Shown here piece by piece: positions 34,942 through 41,845 of a stretch of 64,000 nucleotides of DNA. Below the pieces are notes generated by a model. It had not been told where the DNA came from, did no database searches, and saw only the letters and a program-made list of their open reading frames with translations. Numbering within the stretch: position 1 is the first letter of the stretch; each line of letters starts with the position of its first letter. This DNA is from Pseudomonadales bacterium (GTDB taxonomy: Bacteria; Pseudomonadota; Gammaproteobacteria; Pseudomonadales; Ketobacteraceae). The stretch lies in the NCBI GenBank assembly GCA_020062665.1, contig JAGUVW010000045.1, positions 1 through 64,000 of the forward strand, written 5' to 3'. A program made the position numbers and the translations under genes.

Positions 34942-36327
34942 ATGCCAACGTTGATCAACACCACAGTACAGCAGCACCGGCGCGGTTCACGCATCTGGCT
35001 GGAAGGTCAGAAGATTTTGCGCGAGGGTTTTGTGCCAGGTCTGCGTTACACCATCAGCGAAGAAAATGGTTGCCTGATCCTGAGCGTTTGCGAAGACGGA
35101 CGCCACCAGATCTCTCGGCGCCATCGACATGGGCGTGATACACCCATCATCGATATAACCAGCCGTACACTGGATGCCCTGTTCAATGGGGTAGAGCGTA
35201 TACGGGTATTGGTGCGACCCGGTTGTATTGTCATCAGTGCCCACTATCACTGCCTTGATCGTAGGGATCGCGAAGTGCGGATTACCAACAAGCTTCGCGC
35301 TAACACGCCACTTTCAATCGGTTCCTTGTTTCATGGTGGTGGCGTACTGGATAAGGCTATTCATCACGGGTTTGCTGACGCGGGTATCAACTCGCACATC
35401 AGTATTGCCGTCGAAATAGAAGGTCAGTATCTGGATTCTTCCATTGCAAACAACCCGGAGCTATGGGATGGCGAATCCATTCCGATGGAGTCAGGCGTTC
35501 AATATCTCCAGCTGTCAGATAACACGCCTCGTCTGGACGGTGTTTGTGCGGGAATCCCTTGCACTGGGGCATCCCCCAGCGGTCGCAGTAAGCTGAAGTT
35601 GGCCTTTGCTGAAGATCATGCGAGTGCGGGCGCCTGCTTTTTCTGGTGTCTGCTTTTTGTGCAAAAAGTTAACCCGGCATTCATCATCATCGAAAATGTT
35701 CCCGCTTACTCCAACACCGCTTCTGCTTCGGTCATTCGATCGGTTCTCAACACGCTGGGTTATCGGCTACAGGAACGGGTGTTTGGTGGAAACGCTTTCG
35801 GTGCATTGGAAGATAGAAACCGATGGGTGCTGGTTGCGTTGTCGAAAGGGCTGTCTTCCGATTTTGATCTAGATTCAGTTCAGCCTGTCTGCACGAAACC
35901 GGGAACGATTGGCGATGTACTCGATCAGGTGTCTGCTGATGCGGACGCCTGGAAGCCGTACGAGTACTTGGCTGAAAAAGAACTGAAAGATCAGCAGGCG
36001 GGAAAGGGATTTCGGCGACAGCTATTGTCTCCGGAAGACCAAAGATGCGGCACCATCGGCAGGTCGTATAACAAGGCCCGATCGACAGAGCCATTTCTGA
36101 AACACCCGACTGATGGTTCGCTCTCCAGGTTGTTCACGCCCGGCGAGCATGCGCGTCTGAAAGGTATCCCAGAGTCTGTTGTTCACGGTTTGAGTACTAC
36201 AACTGCCCACGAAGTATTGGGGCAAAGCGTTATTTATCCCGTGTTTGTTGCAATCGCGCAGGCGCTGGCTCGGCATCTTGTGTCAGTCGCCCGTATATCA
36301 CCCCACCAGGTCGATGTAGCAGCCTGA
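34942..36327 (+). CDS. DNA C5-cytosine methyltransferase with SymE/AbrB-like N-terminus
   Basis: In this 461-aa protein, residues about 125-450 form a C5 methyltransferase: SIGSLFHGGG (AdoMet motif I), GIPCTGAS (motif IV with the catalytic Pro-Cys), IIIENVP (VI), DRNRWVLVAL (VIII) and VLGQSVIYPVF (X). Residues about 12-110 do not belong to that fold. RGSRIWLEGQKILREGFVPG, then LRYTISEENGCLILSV and later VRPGCIVIS, resemble the SymE/SpoVT-AbrB swapped-hairpin module. Leader L4 precedes it. No partner endonuclease is adjacent, so protective or regulatory methylation is more likely than a classic R-M system. Confidence 0.85.
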   Translation: MPTLINTTVQQHRRGSRIWLEGQKILREGFVPGLRYTISEENGCLILSVCEDGRHQISRRHRHGRDTPIIDITSRTLDALFNGVERIRVLVRPGCIVISAHYHCLDRRDREVRITNKLRANTPLSIGSLFHGGGVLDKAIHHGFADAGINSHISIAVEIEGQYLDSSIANNPELWDGESIPMESGVQYLQLSDNTPRLDGVCAGIPCTGASPSGRSKLKLAFAEDHASAGACFFWCLLFVQKVNPAFIIIENVPAYSNTASASVIRSVLNTLGYRLQERVFGGNAFGALEDRNRWVLVALSKGLSSDFDLDSVQPVCTKPGTIGDVLDQVSADADAWKPYEYLAEKELKDQQAGKGFRRQLLSPEDQRCGTIGRSYNKARSTEPFLKHPTDGSLSRLFTPGEHARLKGIPESVVHGLSTTTAHEVLGQSVIYPVFVAIAQALARHLVSVARISPHQVDVAA

Positions 36328-36334
36328 TCTGTAG

Positions 36335-36372
36335 CGATCTACACACATCTTGCGATGGATGTGTGTAGATCG
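36335..36372 (+). terminator. 15-bp perfect stem-loop after the methyltransferase
   Basis: CGATCTACACACATC (36335-36349) and GATGTGTGTAGATCG (36358-36372) form a perfect stem with an 8-nt loop, 7 nt after the stop. No T-run follows, so it may be a processing or attenuation hairpin rather than a terminator. Confidence 0.6.
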
Positions 36373-36404
36373 TCACGGCTGATTTTCGACATCTAAATTC
36401 TTTC

Positions 36405-36468
36405 CCTCGTCGGGAGGCATACCCTCCCTGACGGGAGCGGTGTGTCTTCCTCTTTTAGGAGACACACC
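36405..36468 (+). promoter_or_regulatory. SD-sequestering leader L5
   Basis: GGTGTGTCTTCCT (36439-36451) pairs with AGGAGACACACC (36457-36468) with one bulge and a 5-nt loop, directly against the ATG. Upstream, CGGGAGG/CCTCCCTGACGG elements form the first hairpin. This is the tightest example of the family. Confidence 0.8.
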
Positions 36469-37503
36469 ATGGATAGTTTTGAAAAATATCAGCTTGAAGC
36501 ACTAACGGAAGCGGATAGACAGTGCGATTTCTGCTGGAACGAGATAGATAAATATGAGCGGATTGTCGTTGCGTTTTCCGGTGGAAAAGACAGTTTGGCC
36601 TGTCTGTTGTTGCTGCTGGAACAGGGCGTCTCGCCACGATGCATTGAGCTGTGGCATCATTGTGTTGACGGATTCGGGTCAGCCAATGCGCTGATGGATT
36701 GGCCTGTGACGGAGGACTATTGCCGACAAGTGGCCAATGCGTTTGGTATCCCGATCTATTATTCCTGGAAGGAGGGTGGCTTCGAAACCGAAATGCTGCG
36801 TTCGGATGCGTTGACAATGCCGGTTTGGTTTGAATCCCCCGACGGTGTTGTCAGAATTGCCGGTACGGGAGGTTCTCGTTCTACCCGGCTCAGGTTTCCC
36901 CAGGTAAGCGCGTCACTGTCAACCCGGTGGTGTAGTGCTTATCTGAAGATCGACGTTGCCTCCAAGGCGTTGAATCATCAATCCAGATTCAACCAATCCA
37001 GGACGTTGTTCATAACGGGAGAGCGAGCCCAGGAGAGCGCATCAAGAGCCCGTTATGCAGTGTTTGAGCCGCATCGCAATGACCGGCGATCCGGTAAGCT
37101 CAAACGACACGTCGATCATTTCAGACCGGTGCATGCATGGTCTGAGCATGAAGTCTGGGACATTATTGGCCGTCATAAGGTGAATCCCCACCCAGCCTAC
37201 CGATTGGGATTTGGGCGCTTAAGCTGCATGACCTGCATTTTCGGATCAGCTAATCAGTGGGCCAGTGTGCAAAAAATCGCGCCTGACCGATTTTCACGGA
37301 TTGCAAAATACGAAGAGCAGTTCGGCTATACGATCAACAGGAAACACAGCGTACATGGCATGGCTGATCGGGGCGTTCCCTATGATGCAATACCGCAAGA
37401 GCTTGTCGCGTCGGCGATGTCAGCCTCGTTCGGCGAACCGGTGATAGTGTCGGATTGGAAACTACCTGCAGGTGCCTTTGGTGAAGCCAGTGGGCCGGCT
37501 TGA
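36469..37503 (+). CDS. PP-loop / PAPS-reductase-family protein (DndC-like)
   Basis: The 344-aa protein has the PP-loop ATP-pyrophosphatase motif VVAFSGGKDSLACLLLLLEQ near residues 30-50. It also has Cys-containing motifs TRWCSAYLKIDV and LSCMTCIFGSANQW, as in the DndC/phosphoadenosine-phosphosulfate reductase family. Known members activate or transfer sulfur, reduce PAPS, or modify DNA. No dndB, dndD or dndE neighbours are seen, but a C5 methyltransferase precedes it, so a DNA-modification role is conceivable. Its ribosome site is buried in leader L5. Confidence 0.8.
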   Translation: MDSFEKYQLEALTEADRQCDFCWNEIDKYERIVVAFSGGKDSLACLLLLLEQGVSPRCIELWHHCVDGFGSANALMDWPVTEDYCRQVANAFGIPIYYSWKEGGFETEMLRSDALTMPVWFESPDGVVRIAGTGGSRSTRLRFPQVSASLSTRWCSAYLKIDVASKALNHQSRFNQSRTLFITGERAQESASRARYAVFEPHRNDRRSGKLKRHVDHFRPVHAWSEHEVWDIIGRHKVNPHPAYRLGFGRLSCMTCIFGSANQWASVQKIAPDRFSRIAKYEEQFGYTINRKHSVHGMADRGVPYDAIPQELVASAMSASFGEPVIVSDWKLPAGAFGEASGPA

Positions 37504-37559
37504 TCATCCTGGCGGTTCTATTTGACTGTCAATTGGTCCGATTGATAGCATTCTTCAGT

Positions 37560-37745
37560 CGAAACTGCCTGTCAGGCAGCCCAACAGTCACACCTGAACC
37601 TGCGATGTGACAAGGCCAGTATCACCGGCCCGGTTCGCTTTTAATTCACAGATCCATTCTATCCATCAACCCTTCCAGGGAGAAATCATTCTCCCGAGTG
37701 GGAAAGTGTTTCTCCTCGATTTAAATTCAATCAAGGAGAACACCT
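37560..37745 (+). promoter_or_regulatory. SD-sequestering leader L6 with conserved upstream block
   Basis: CTGCCTGTCAGGCAG (37565-37579) and the conserved CACACCTGAACCTGCGATGT block through CGGCCCGGTTCGCTTTT (37589-37642) precede GGGAGAA/TTCTCCC (about 37679-37694). GTGTTTCTCCT (37706-37716) is complementary to AGGAGAACAC (37734-37743). Confidence 0.8.
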
Positions 37746-38042
37746 ATGTCATCTGCCCAAAAACTATCTTTTCCACTGTTCCAGCGTGGCAAGCTGGTCA
37801 TGACCCGTGGAATCAGCAAACTGATCGAACAGGGCATGCTGGACCCGTTGCCCTATTTCCAACGTCATCAGCATGGCGATTGGGGTGATCTCAGTGAAGA
37901 TGTTCGGTGTGCCAATGACGCCGCGCTCAAGCACGGAGATCGCCTGTTTTCGTCCTATCAGATCAATCCTCAATTGGAACTCTGGATCATTACCGAATGC
38001 GATCGCAGTGTTACTACGCTGCTGTTGCCTGGCGAGTACTGA
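37746..38042 (+). CDS. plasmid/ICE-associated hypothetical protein, paralogue A
   Basis: The 98-aa protein has the pattern FPLFQRGKLVMTRGISKLIE ... YFQRHQHGDWGDLSEDVRCA ... LWIITECDRSVTTLLLPGEY. This arrangement is widespread in ICEs and plasmids as a conserved protein of unknown function. The neighbour at 38133 keeps the RHQ-GDWG core, so the two are tandem paralogues, each with its own leader. Confidence 0.7.
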   Translation: MSSAQKLSFPLFQRGKLVMTRGISKLIEQGMLDPLPYFQRHQHGDWGDLSEDVRCANDAALKHGDRLFSSYQINPQLELWIITECDRSVTTLLLPGEY

Positions 38043-38061
38043 TCCGACTTTCACAACTCAA

Positions 38062-38132
38062 CCCCCCTTGGGAGACACGTATCTCCCACAGGGCGGACGT
38101 GTGTCTCCTAATAGCGTCAAGGAGAACACGTT
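38062..38132 (+). promoter_or_regulatory. SD-sequestering leader L7
   Basis: GGGAGACACGTATCTCCC (38070-38087) is the first hairpin. GTGTCTCCT (38101-38109) is complementary to AGGAGAACACG (38120-38130) before ATG 38133. The first-hairpin arm GGGAGACACGT could alternatively pair with ACGTGTGTCTCC, which would free the ribosome site. Confidence 0.8.
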
Positions 38133-38408
38133 ATGTCATCCAACCTGATCTTTCGCGTTCTGGAAAGCCAGGTAACCGATTATGCCCTCGGACTGTCACC
38201 TCAGTTCCCGCTGCTGGATTTCCTCGATCGCCATCAGCGTGGTGATTGGGGTATGGCGTCGGGTAACGTTCGCCACCAAAACGATGATGCTGTTCGTAAT
38301 GGTGGAGAGGTTGTATCCCGATTCCAGGTCGGTGCTTTTTATCTTGTCATTGTTAGCCAGGTGCTTGCCGGTTTCGCGCGATCGCGCATTACCATTGAGC
38401 GCATGTAA
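38133..38408 (+). CDS. plasmid/ICE-associated hypothetical protein, paralogue B
   Basis: The 91-aa protein shares LLDFLDRHQRGDWGMASGNV with paralogue A just upstream, and the following helix (RHQNDDAVRNGGEVVSRFQV) aligns as well. The C-terminal strand differs (FARSRITIERM instead of the LLLPGEY ending). Its function is unknown. Confidence 0.65.
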   Translation: MSSNLIFRVLESQVTDYALGLSPQFPLLDFLDRHQRGDWGMASGNVRHQNDDAVRNGGEVVSRFQVGAFYLVIVSQVLAGFARSRITIERM

Positions 38409-38424
38409 ATAACATCACTCAACC

Positions 38425-38488
38425 TCTACGGGAGAAATTGCGTCTCCCCAGGGGACGTGTTTCTTCCTCACTATCATGGAGAAACACA
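38425..38488 (+). promoter_or_regulatory. SD-sequestering leader L8
   Basis: CGGGAGA/TCTCCCC (about 38429-38449) forms the first hairpin. GTGTTTCTTCC (38457-38467) pairs with GGAGAAACAC (38478-38487) just before ATG 38489, with one bulge. Confidence 0.8.
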
Positions 38489-38923
38489 ATGTCATTGCCC
38501 GCCACAACCTATCCTTCCATTACCCGTTCAGGCGTCGAGAATCTGGCGCTGAAACGTTATGTTGAAACAGTATCGCAACGGAGCTTTCAGTTTGCCGTAC
38601 CAGAAGTAAAATATCGCTTTCATCGCGACAGCCGAATGGCTTTGCGAATACTCGCGCGAAAGCTGGGTTTACCAGTCGGTAGTTATTCCATTCGATCGCA
38701 CATGGGCGAACTATCGGAGCCAGGTCATATCACGCTGGAGCTGGCTAAAGGATCGATCCAGATCTTTCAGTCGGGATTGCATAAGGATATTCAGATCAAG
38801 ATCCGCCGTTTCGATGGGGAGCGCCATCGATTACTGGTGGCAAGCCTTACCTCTCCAATAGCGGCTTTGCTTGATGTTGATCAACTGGTAGACCGAATAA
38901 TTCCCACTCTTTCATTAGCTTGA
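38489..38923 (+). CDS. hypothetical protein
   Basis: The 144-aa soluble protein starts at ATG 38489 (MSLPATTYPSITRSGVENLA) behind leader L8. It is basic, with alternating helix and strand (RDSRMALRILARKLGLPVGS; HKDIQIKIRRFDGERHRLLV). I recognise no family. A terminator follows the stop within 10 nt. Confidence 0.6.
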   Translation: MSLPATTYPSITRSGVENLALKRYVETVSQRSFQFAVPEVKYRFHRDSRMALRILARKLGLPVGSYSIRSHMGELSEPGHITLELAKGSIQIFQSGLHKDIQIKIRRFDGERHRLLVASLTSPIAALLDVDQLVDRIIPTLSLA

Positions 38924-38929
38924 AACCAG

Positions 38930-38960
38930 GCCACTGACTCTAACGAGCAGTGGCTTTTTT
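38930..38960 (+). terminator. rho-independent terminator
   Basis: Stem GCCACTG (38930-38936) / CAGTGGC (38948-38954) is followed by TTTTTT. It separates the preceding gene from the RadC-like gene. Confidence 0.85.
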
Positions 38961-38983
38961 CATTTTATGGAGCACAACAAATC

Positions 38984-39505
38984 ATGAACCTTGATGGATT
39001 AACCACTTCAACCGACCTGATCTGGGCAGCAGCCAATGATGCGCTTGATCTGGATTCACTAACGGATGCTCAGGTGAATATCATTGTCGATCTGGCATGC
39101 TTGCTGATGGCGAGGCGCGGGCAGCGGCAAGATGGGTTGTCATCGCCTAATGATGCCAAGCGCATTCTAAGAACCTTTATCGGTAACGAACGGCACGAAG
39201 TTTTTGTGGTGATCTATCTCGACATTCGAAATCGGATGTTGGGCATGGTCAAACACTTTCAGGGCACCATTGATTCTGCGCAGGTACATCCCAGGGTCGT
39301 TCTGCAAAAGGCGCTGGAATTGAACGCTGCGGCCGCGATCGTGGCTCACAACCATCCCAGTGGCATTGCAGAGCCTAGTATGGCGGATCGGCGCCTGACC
39401 AAAGACTTGGCGCTGGCGCTTCGCTACTGTGATGTTCGGCTGCTGGATCACATCATCGTAACAACTAGTGAAACGTATTCTTTTGCAGAAAATAGTTTGA
39501 TTTAA
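38984..39505 (+). CDS. RadC-like JAB/MPN-domain protein
   Basis: The 173-aa protein carries the RadC/MPN core with the metal motif VAHNHPSGIAEPSMADRRLT at about residues 119-138, and YLDIRNRMLG and HFQGTIDSAQVHPR before it. It lacks the N-terminal HhH region of full-length RadC. This short form is typical of mobile elements. The molecular role of RadC proteins is not settled. A GGAG site precedes the ATG. Confidence 0.85.
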   Translation: MNLDGLTTSTDLIWAAANDALDLDSLTDAQVNIIVDLACLLMARRGQRQDGLSSPNDAKRILRTFIGNERHEVFVVIYLDIRNRMLGMVKHFQGTIDSAQVHPRVVLQKALELNAAAAIVAHNHPSGIAEPSMADRRLTKDLALALRYCDVRLLDHIIVTTSETYSFAENSLI

Positions 39506-39569
39506 AAGAGATGAATCACAATGACACCAACGTGGGCCCTTAGTGGCACTGCTGTTCCACAGGTTGAAT

Positions 39570-39720
39570 CTAATAGCGAGCCTCATTTGAGGCTCGTTCC
39601 TTTTTCTGATGTGGTGGTCCAGGGACCAGTATAGCTTTGAGGCTTATCCGCTCAAACAGATTGAGGTGGATGACTCGCAGTGACCAATAGGCTAGGGATT
39701 TGTCAGCAATCTGCGGCTCA
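39570..39720 (-). pseudogene. IS4-family transposase C-terminal remnant (minus)
   Basis: On the minus strand the frame reads LRVIHLNLFERISLKAILVP followed by GPPHQKKERASNEARY and a stop. This matches the LxLLQLNLFER...LF/LxPPP tail typical of IS4-family transposases. The rest of the transposase is missing. Its last codons contain the palindrome GAGCCTCAAATGAGGCTC, like the remnant at 40185. Confidence 0.55.
39577..39605 (+). terminator. palindromic terminator at the IS-remnant end
   Basis: CGAGCCTC (39577-39584) / GAGGCTCG (39589-39596) followed by TTCCTTTTT can terminate the RadC-like gene. It probably derives from the IS end. Confidence 0.7.
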
Positions 39721-40059
39721 GTGAGCCGGTTTTTTATCACATGGGTACCGTTCATTAAGGTAGTTAATAACCAGCATTTCGATTGGGACGTCGTTATTCT
39801 TAGCACTCATGGCCAAGGTATCCGCAATCGATAGCAGCTGGTCGGTCAATTCCATTGCGCCGACCTTCTGCGGGGCGCAGTTCAACATCGCACCCGTATA
39901 CGTTCCGCTGATCTGGGTTCCAACAATGACCCCGGCCATGTAATAACGGAACGTTTCTCGTGCTTCAAGCCCTTAGCTGCGATACTGATCCACGGTTTCT
40001 GCAACTGTAATCGCCGGCAGCAGGGTTATCGCTGCAGCCACCACCGACTTCTTCATCAT
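39718..40059 (-). pseudogene. secreted Tai/Rap1a-like small protein interrupted by an in-frame stop
   Basis: From ATG 40059 (AGGAGGTG ribosome site) the frame reads MMKKSVVAAAITLLPAITVA, a clear signal peptide, then ETVDQYRS and TAA at 39975-39973. The same frame continues as GLEARETFRYYMAGVIVGTQ and ends with MLVINYLNERYPCDKKPAH at 39718. The Y-xx-G-xxx-G, Cys-Ala-Pro and terminal YLxxRYP pattern resembles Tai/Rap1a-type small periplasmic proteins. One nonsense codon breaks a 113-codon gene, unless it is a sequencing error. It lies between two IS4 remnants. Confidence 0.6.
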
Positions 40060-40184
40060 TCACCTCCTAGCTATAAATGAAACAAAGCGTACAGCACTTT
40101 CGAGGATACTCGCAAGCCCTGCCACACTAGCGTCAATGAAGATAAGCCTGGAGAATCCGCTACCCATGGTTCCACAATTACGAT

Positions 40185-40445
40185 TTGGCGCTAACCAGCA
40201 CAAACGATTGCGGCCATTTGTCGGTACATCACGCAATGCGGTGTTGTACTCAGCTATGGATTGCCTTGATTGTCTATCTGCTGGTGGCGATTGCACGCCA
40301 TAGCGCGAAAAATGGCTGGACGATACAGCGGGTGTTGCGGGTGTTACAGCTTAGTTTTTTTGAGAAAACGGGTCTGTCGGAGATCTTTAACCCGAGCCCG
40401 CCACCCAATCAAAAAGACCAACCTCAAATGAGGTTGGTCTCATGA
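40185..40445 (+). pseudogene. IS4-family transposase C-terminal remnant (plus)
   Basis: The frame reads MRCCTQLWIALIVYLLVAIA, then RHSAKNGWTIQRVLRVLQLS and FFEKTGLSEIFNPSPPPNQK. This closely follows the C-terminus of IS4-family transposases (LWIALIAYLLLAYLK...LQQILRLLQLNLFER...LF.PPP). The N-terminal catalytic part is absent. It points away from the minus-strand remnant at 39570, and both end in an NCCTCAAATGAGG palindrome. Confidence 0.6.
40415..40440 (-). terminator. palindromic stem-loop, U-run on the minus strand
   Basis: AGACCAACCTCA / TGAGGTTGGTCT has AAAAA on its plus-strand left side, so it reads as stem plus TTTTT on the minus strand. It lies at the end of the plus-strand IS4 remnant. 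Confidence 0.6.
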
Positions 40446-40550
40446 CTGTCAAACTGTGGGACAGCAGTGGCCATAGTGGCCCTTTTTTTATAACCAACCA
40501 ACCACCATTTGACGCTTTGCGCAAGAACTGGTTATAGTTATTCGGCAAAC

Positions 40551-40745
40551 AGCGCTGTCCTGTCTGACAGCACATGATCAGCCGCACTTGAACCTGCAAT
40601 GTGGCGCGCCCTTCCGGCCCGGTTCGCTATCGTACGACCCTCTTTCTTTAACCACATTCACTTTTCCAACCTACCCACCAGGGGATGCCAATTCCCTATG
40701 GGGTCATTGCGTCTCCGGTTTTACTTGCGTTCACAGGAGTACACA
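40551..40745 (+). promoter_or_regulatory. SD-sequestering leader L9 with conserved upstream block
   Basis: CAGCGCTGTCCTG (40551-40563) and GCACTTGAACCTGCAATGTG through CGGCCCGGTTCGCTAT (40584-40630) repeat the L3/L6 blocks. CATTGCGTCTCC (40705-40716) can pair with GGAGTACACAATG (40736-40748), including the start codon. Confidence 0.65.
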
Positions 40746-41450
40746 ATGTCAATCATGCTAGAAGGCACCCTTGCGGTTCAGCGCATTTCCGGGATCCACG
40801 GTGAATTTTCCGTTGGCAAACTGGAAACGGAAGTGGGGGTTCTCAATCTCAAGGATCCACACCTCGACCAGTATGAAACCGGAAAGTATGCTGGACGATT
40901 CCTCGTTGATCGCATATTTCCGCACGGGTACATGTCCAAAACCAATTGCTTTATCGTGGAAATCCGGGCCGTCGTGAAGGAGTACATCATTCACACAGAC
41001 GAACCTGAGGAACTCGATACGGATGTGGGTCTGACGGAAATGGATCCGCTGGAAGCTACACCATCTCCTGTTCCAACCTCATTAGACTCACCTGTATTGC
41101 CATCGGTTAATCCCTCACAGGATGCTGTGGCGCCAAAACAGGATCAATCCAACCGCGCTAAACCGGTGACGCAACCCAATGCAGAACCGAGAGAAACCGC
41201 ACCTGTCAGTGACAAACCTCAGGTACCGCAAGGTTCACCTGATGCGGCGCTGGCGGAACTGTTTGGCGAGTTGTGGCCGTTAGCTCAAACGGTAACGCTG
41301 GATCCGACGACGATACGCTCCGATGCGGAAAACCACCGCAAAAGGACACAGTATCTGAAGTCCCAAGGTTACCTGTTCAAAGCGACAAGTCAGTCCTGGG
41401 TCAAGCAGAGTAGCAACGACAACCAAAAAGAAGAGGTTACGGTTCTATGA
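40746..41450 (+). CDS. DUF3275-family ICE protein
   Basis: The 234-aa protein from ATG 40746 has the N-terminal beta-rich domain of DUF3275 (GIHGEFSVGKLETEVGVLNL, then KDPHLDQYETGKYAGRFLV and RIFPHGY at about residues 14-65). A Pro/Gln-rich linker and a conserved tail (LDPTTIRSDAENHRKRTQYL, then KSQGYLFKATSQSWVKQ) follow. DUF3275 is a recurrent cargo or maintenance protein of SPI-7/PAPI-1-type ICEs with unknown function. Its stop overlaps the next start (ATGA). Confidence 0.8.
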   Translation: MSIMLEGTLAVQRISGIHGEFSVGKLETEVGVLNLKDPHLDQYETGKYAGRFLVDRIFPHGYMSKTNCFIVEIRAVVKEYIIHTDEPEELDTDVGLTEMDPLEATPSPVPTSLDSPVLPSVNPSQDAVAPKQDQSNRAKPVTQPNAEPRETAPVSDKPQVPQGSPDAALAELFGELWPLAQTVTLDPTTIRSDAENHRKRTQYLKSQGYLFKATSQSWVKQSSNDNQKEEVTVL

Positions 41451-41752
41451 GCCACACCTTTCTTGATGGATACCGTTGCGACATTGAGACACTTGAAGCC
41501 GGAAAGATGTACTTGCGCCTGACCGGTGGCAGGGAAGATCTCTCAGAGCGACCGGATCGCCCACAGGATAATGATCCCGTTTTTGGGCCGTTGACCTGGT
41601 TCAAACTGTTTGATTCGGAGGCCTGCGGGATTGAGTTTCAGGATGGCAACAGCTACCTGATTATCGAGAATGGTCCTGTATTGCATATCCGCAATGGCAT
41701 GGTCTGGTATCTGGATCTCTATCATAGCCCGGTTCTGTTTGTGGCCGGTTAG
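41447..41752 (+). CDS. hypothetical protein coupled to DUF3275
   Basis: The 101-aa acidic, beta-rich protein (MSHTFLDGYRCDIETLEAGK; GNSYLIIENGPVLHIRNGMV) overlaps the DUF3275 stop by 4 nt, indicating translational coupling. No family is recognised. It may form a complex with its neighbour, which is only inferred from the coupling. Confidence 0.65.
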   Translation: MSHTFLDGYRCDIETLEAGKMYLRLTGGREDLSERPDRPQDNDPVFGPLTWFKLFDSEACGIEFQDGNSYLIIENGPVLHIRNGMVWYLDLYHSPVLFVAG

Positions 41753-41769
41753 CGTTAGCTCTTTCATCC

Positions 41770-41845
41770 CCTTACGCCATCGGCGGTTCACTACCGTCAG
41801 GTGGTGCTCCGTCGCTGGTCTCTTTTATTCACACGGAGCAATCTC
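41770..41845 (+). promoter_or_regulatory. SD-sequestering leader L14
   Basis: TGCTCCGT (41805-41812) is exactly complementary to ACGGAGCA (41833-41840), the ribosome site of the methyltransferase-like gene at 41846. CGGCGGTTCACTACCGTC upstream can form the first hairpin. Confidence 0.65.

Noticed and set aside
39518-39634. short plus-strand frame after the RadC-like gene
   Set aside because: It would read through the palindromic terminator and the IS4 remnant.
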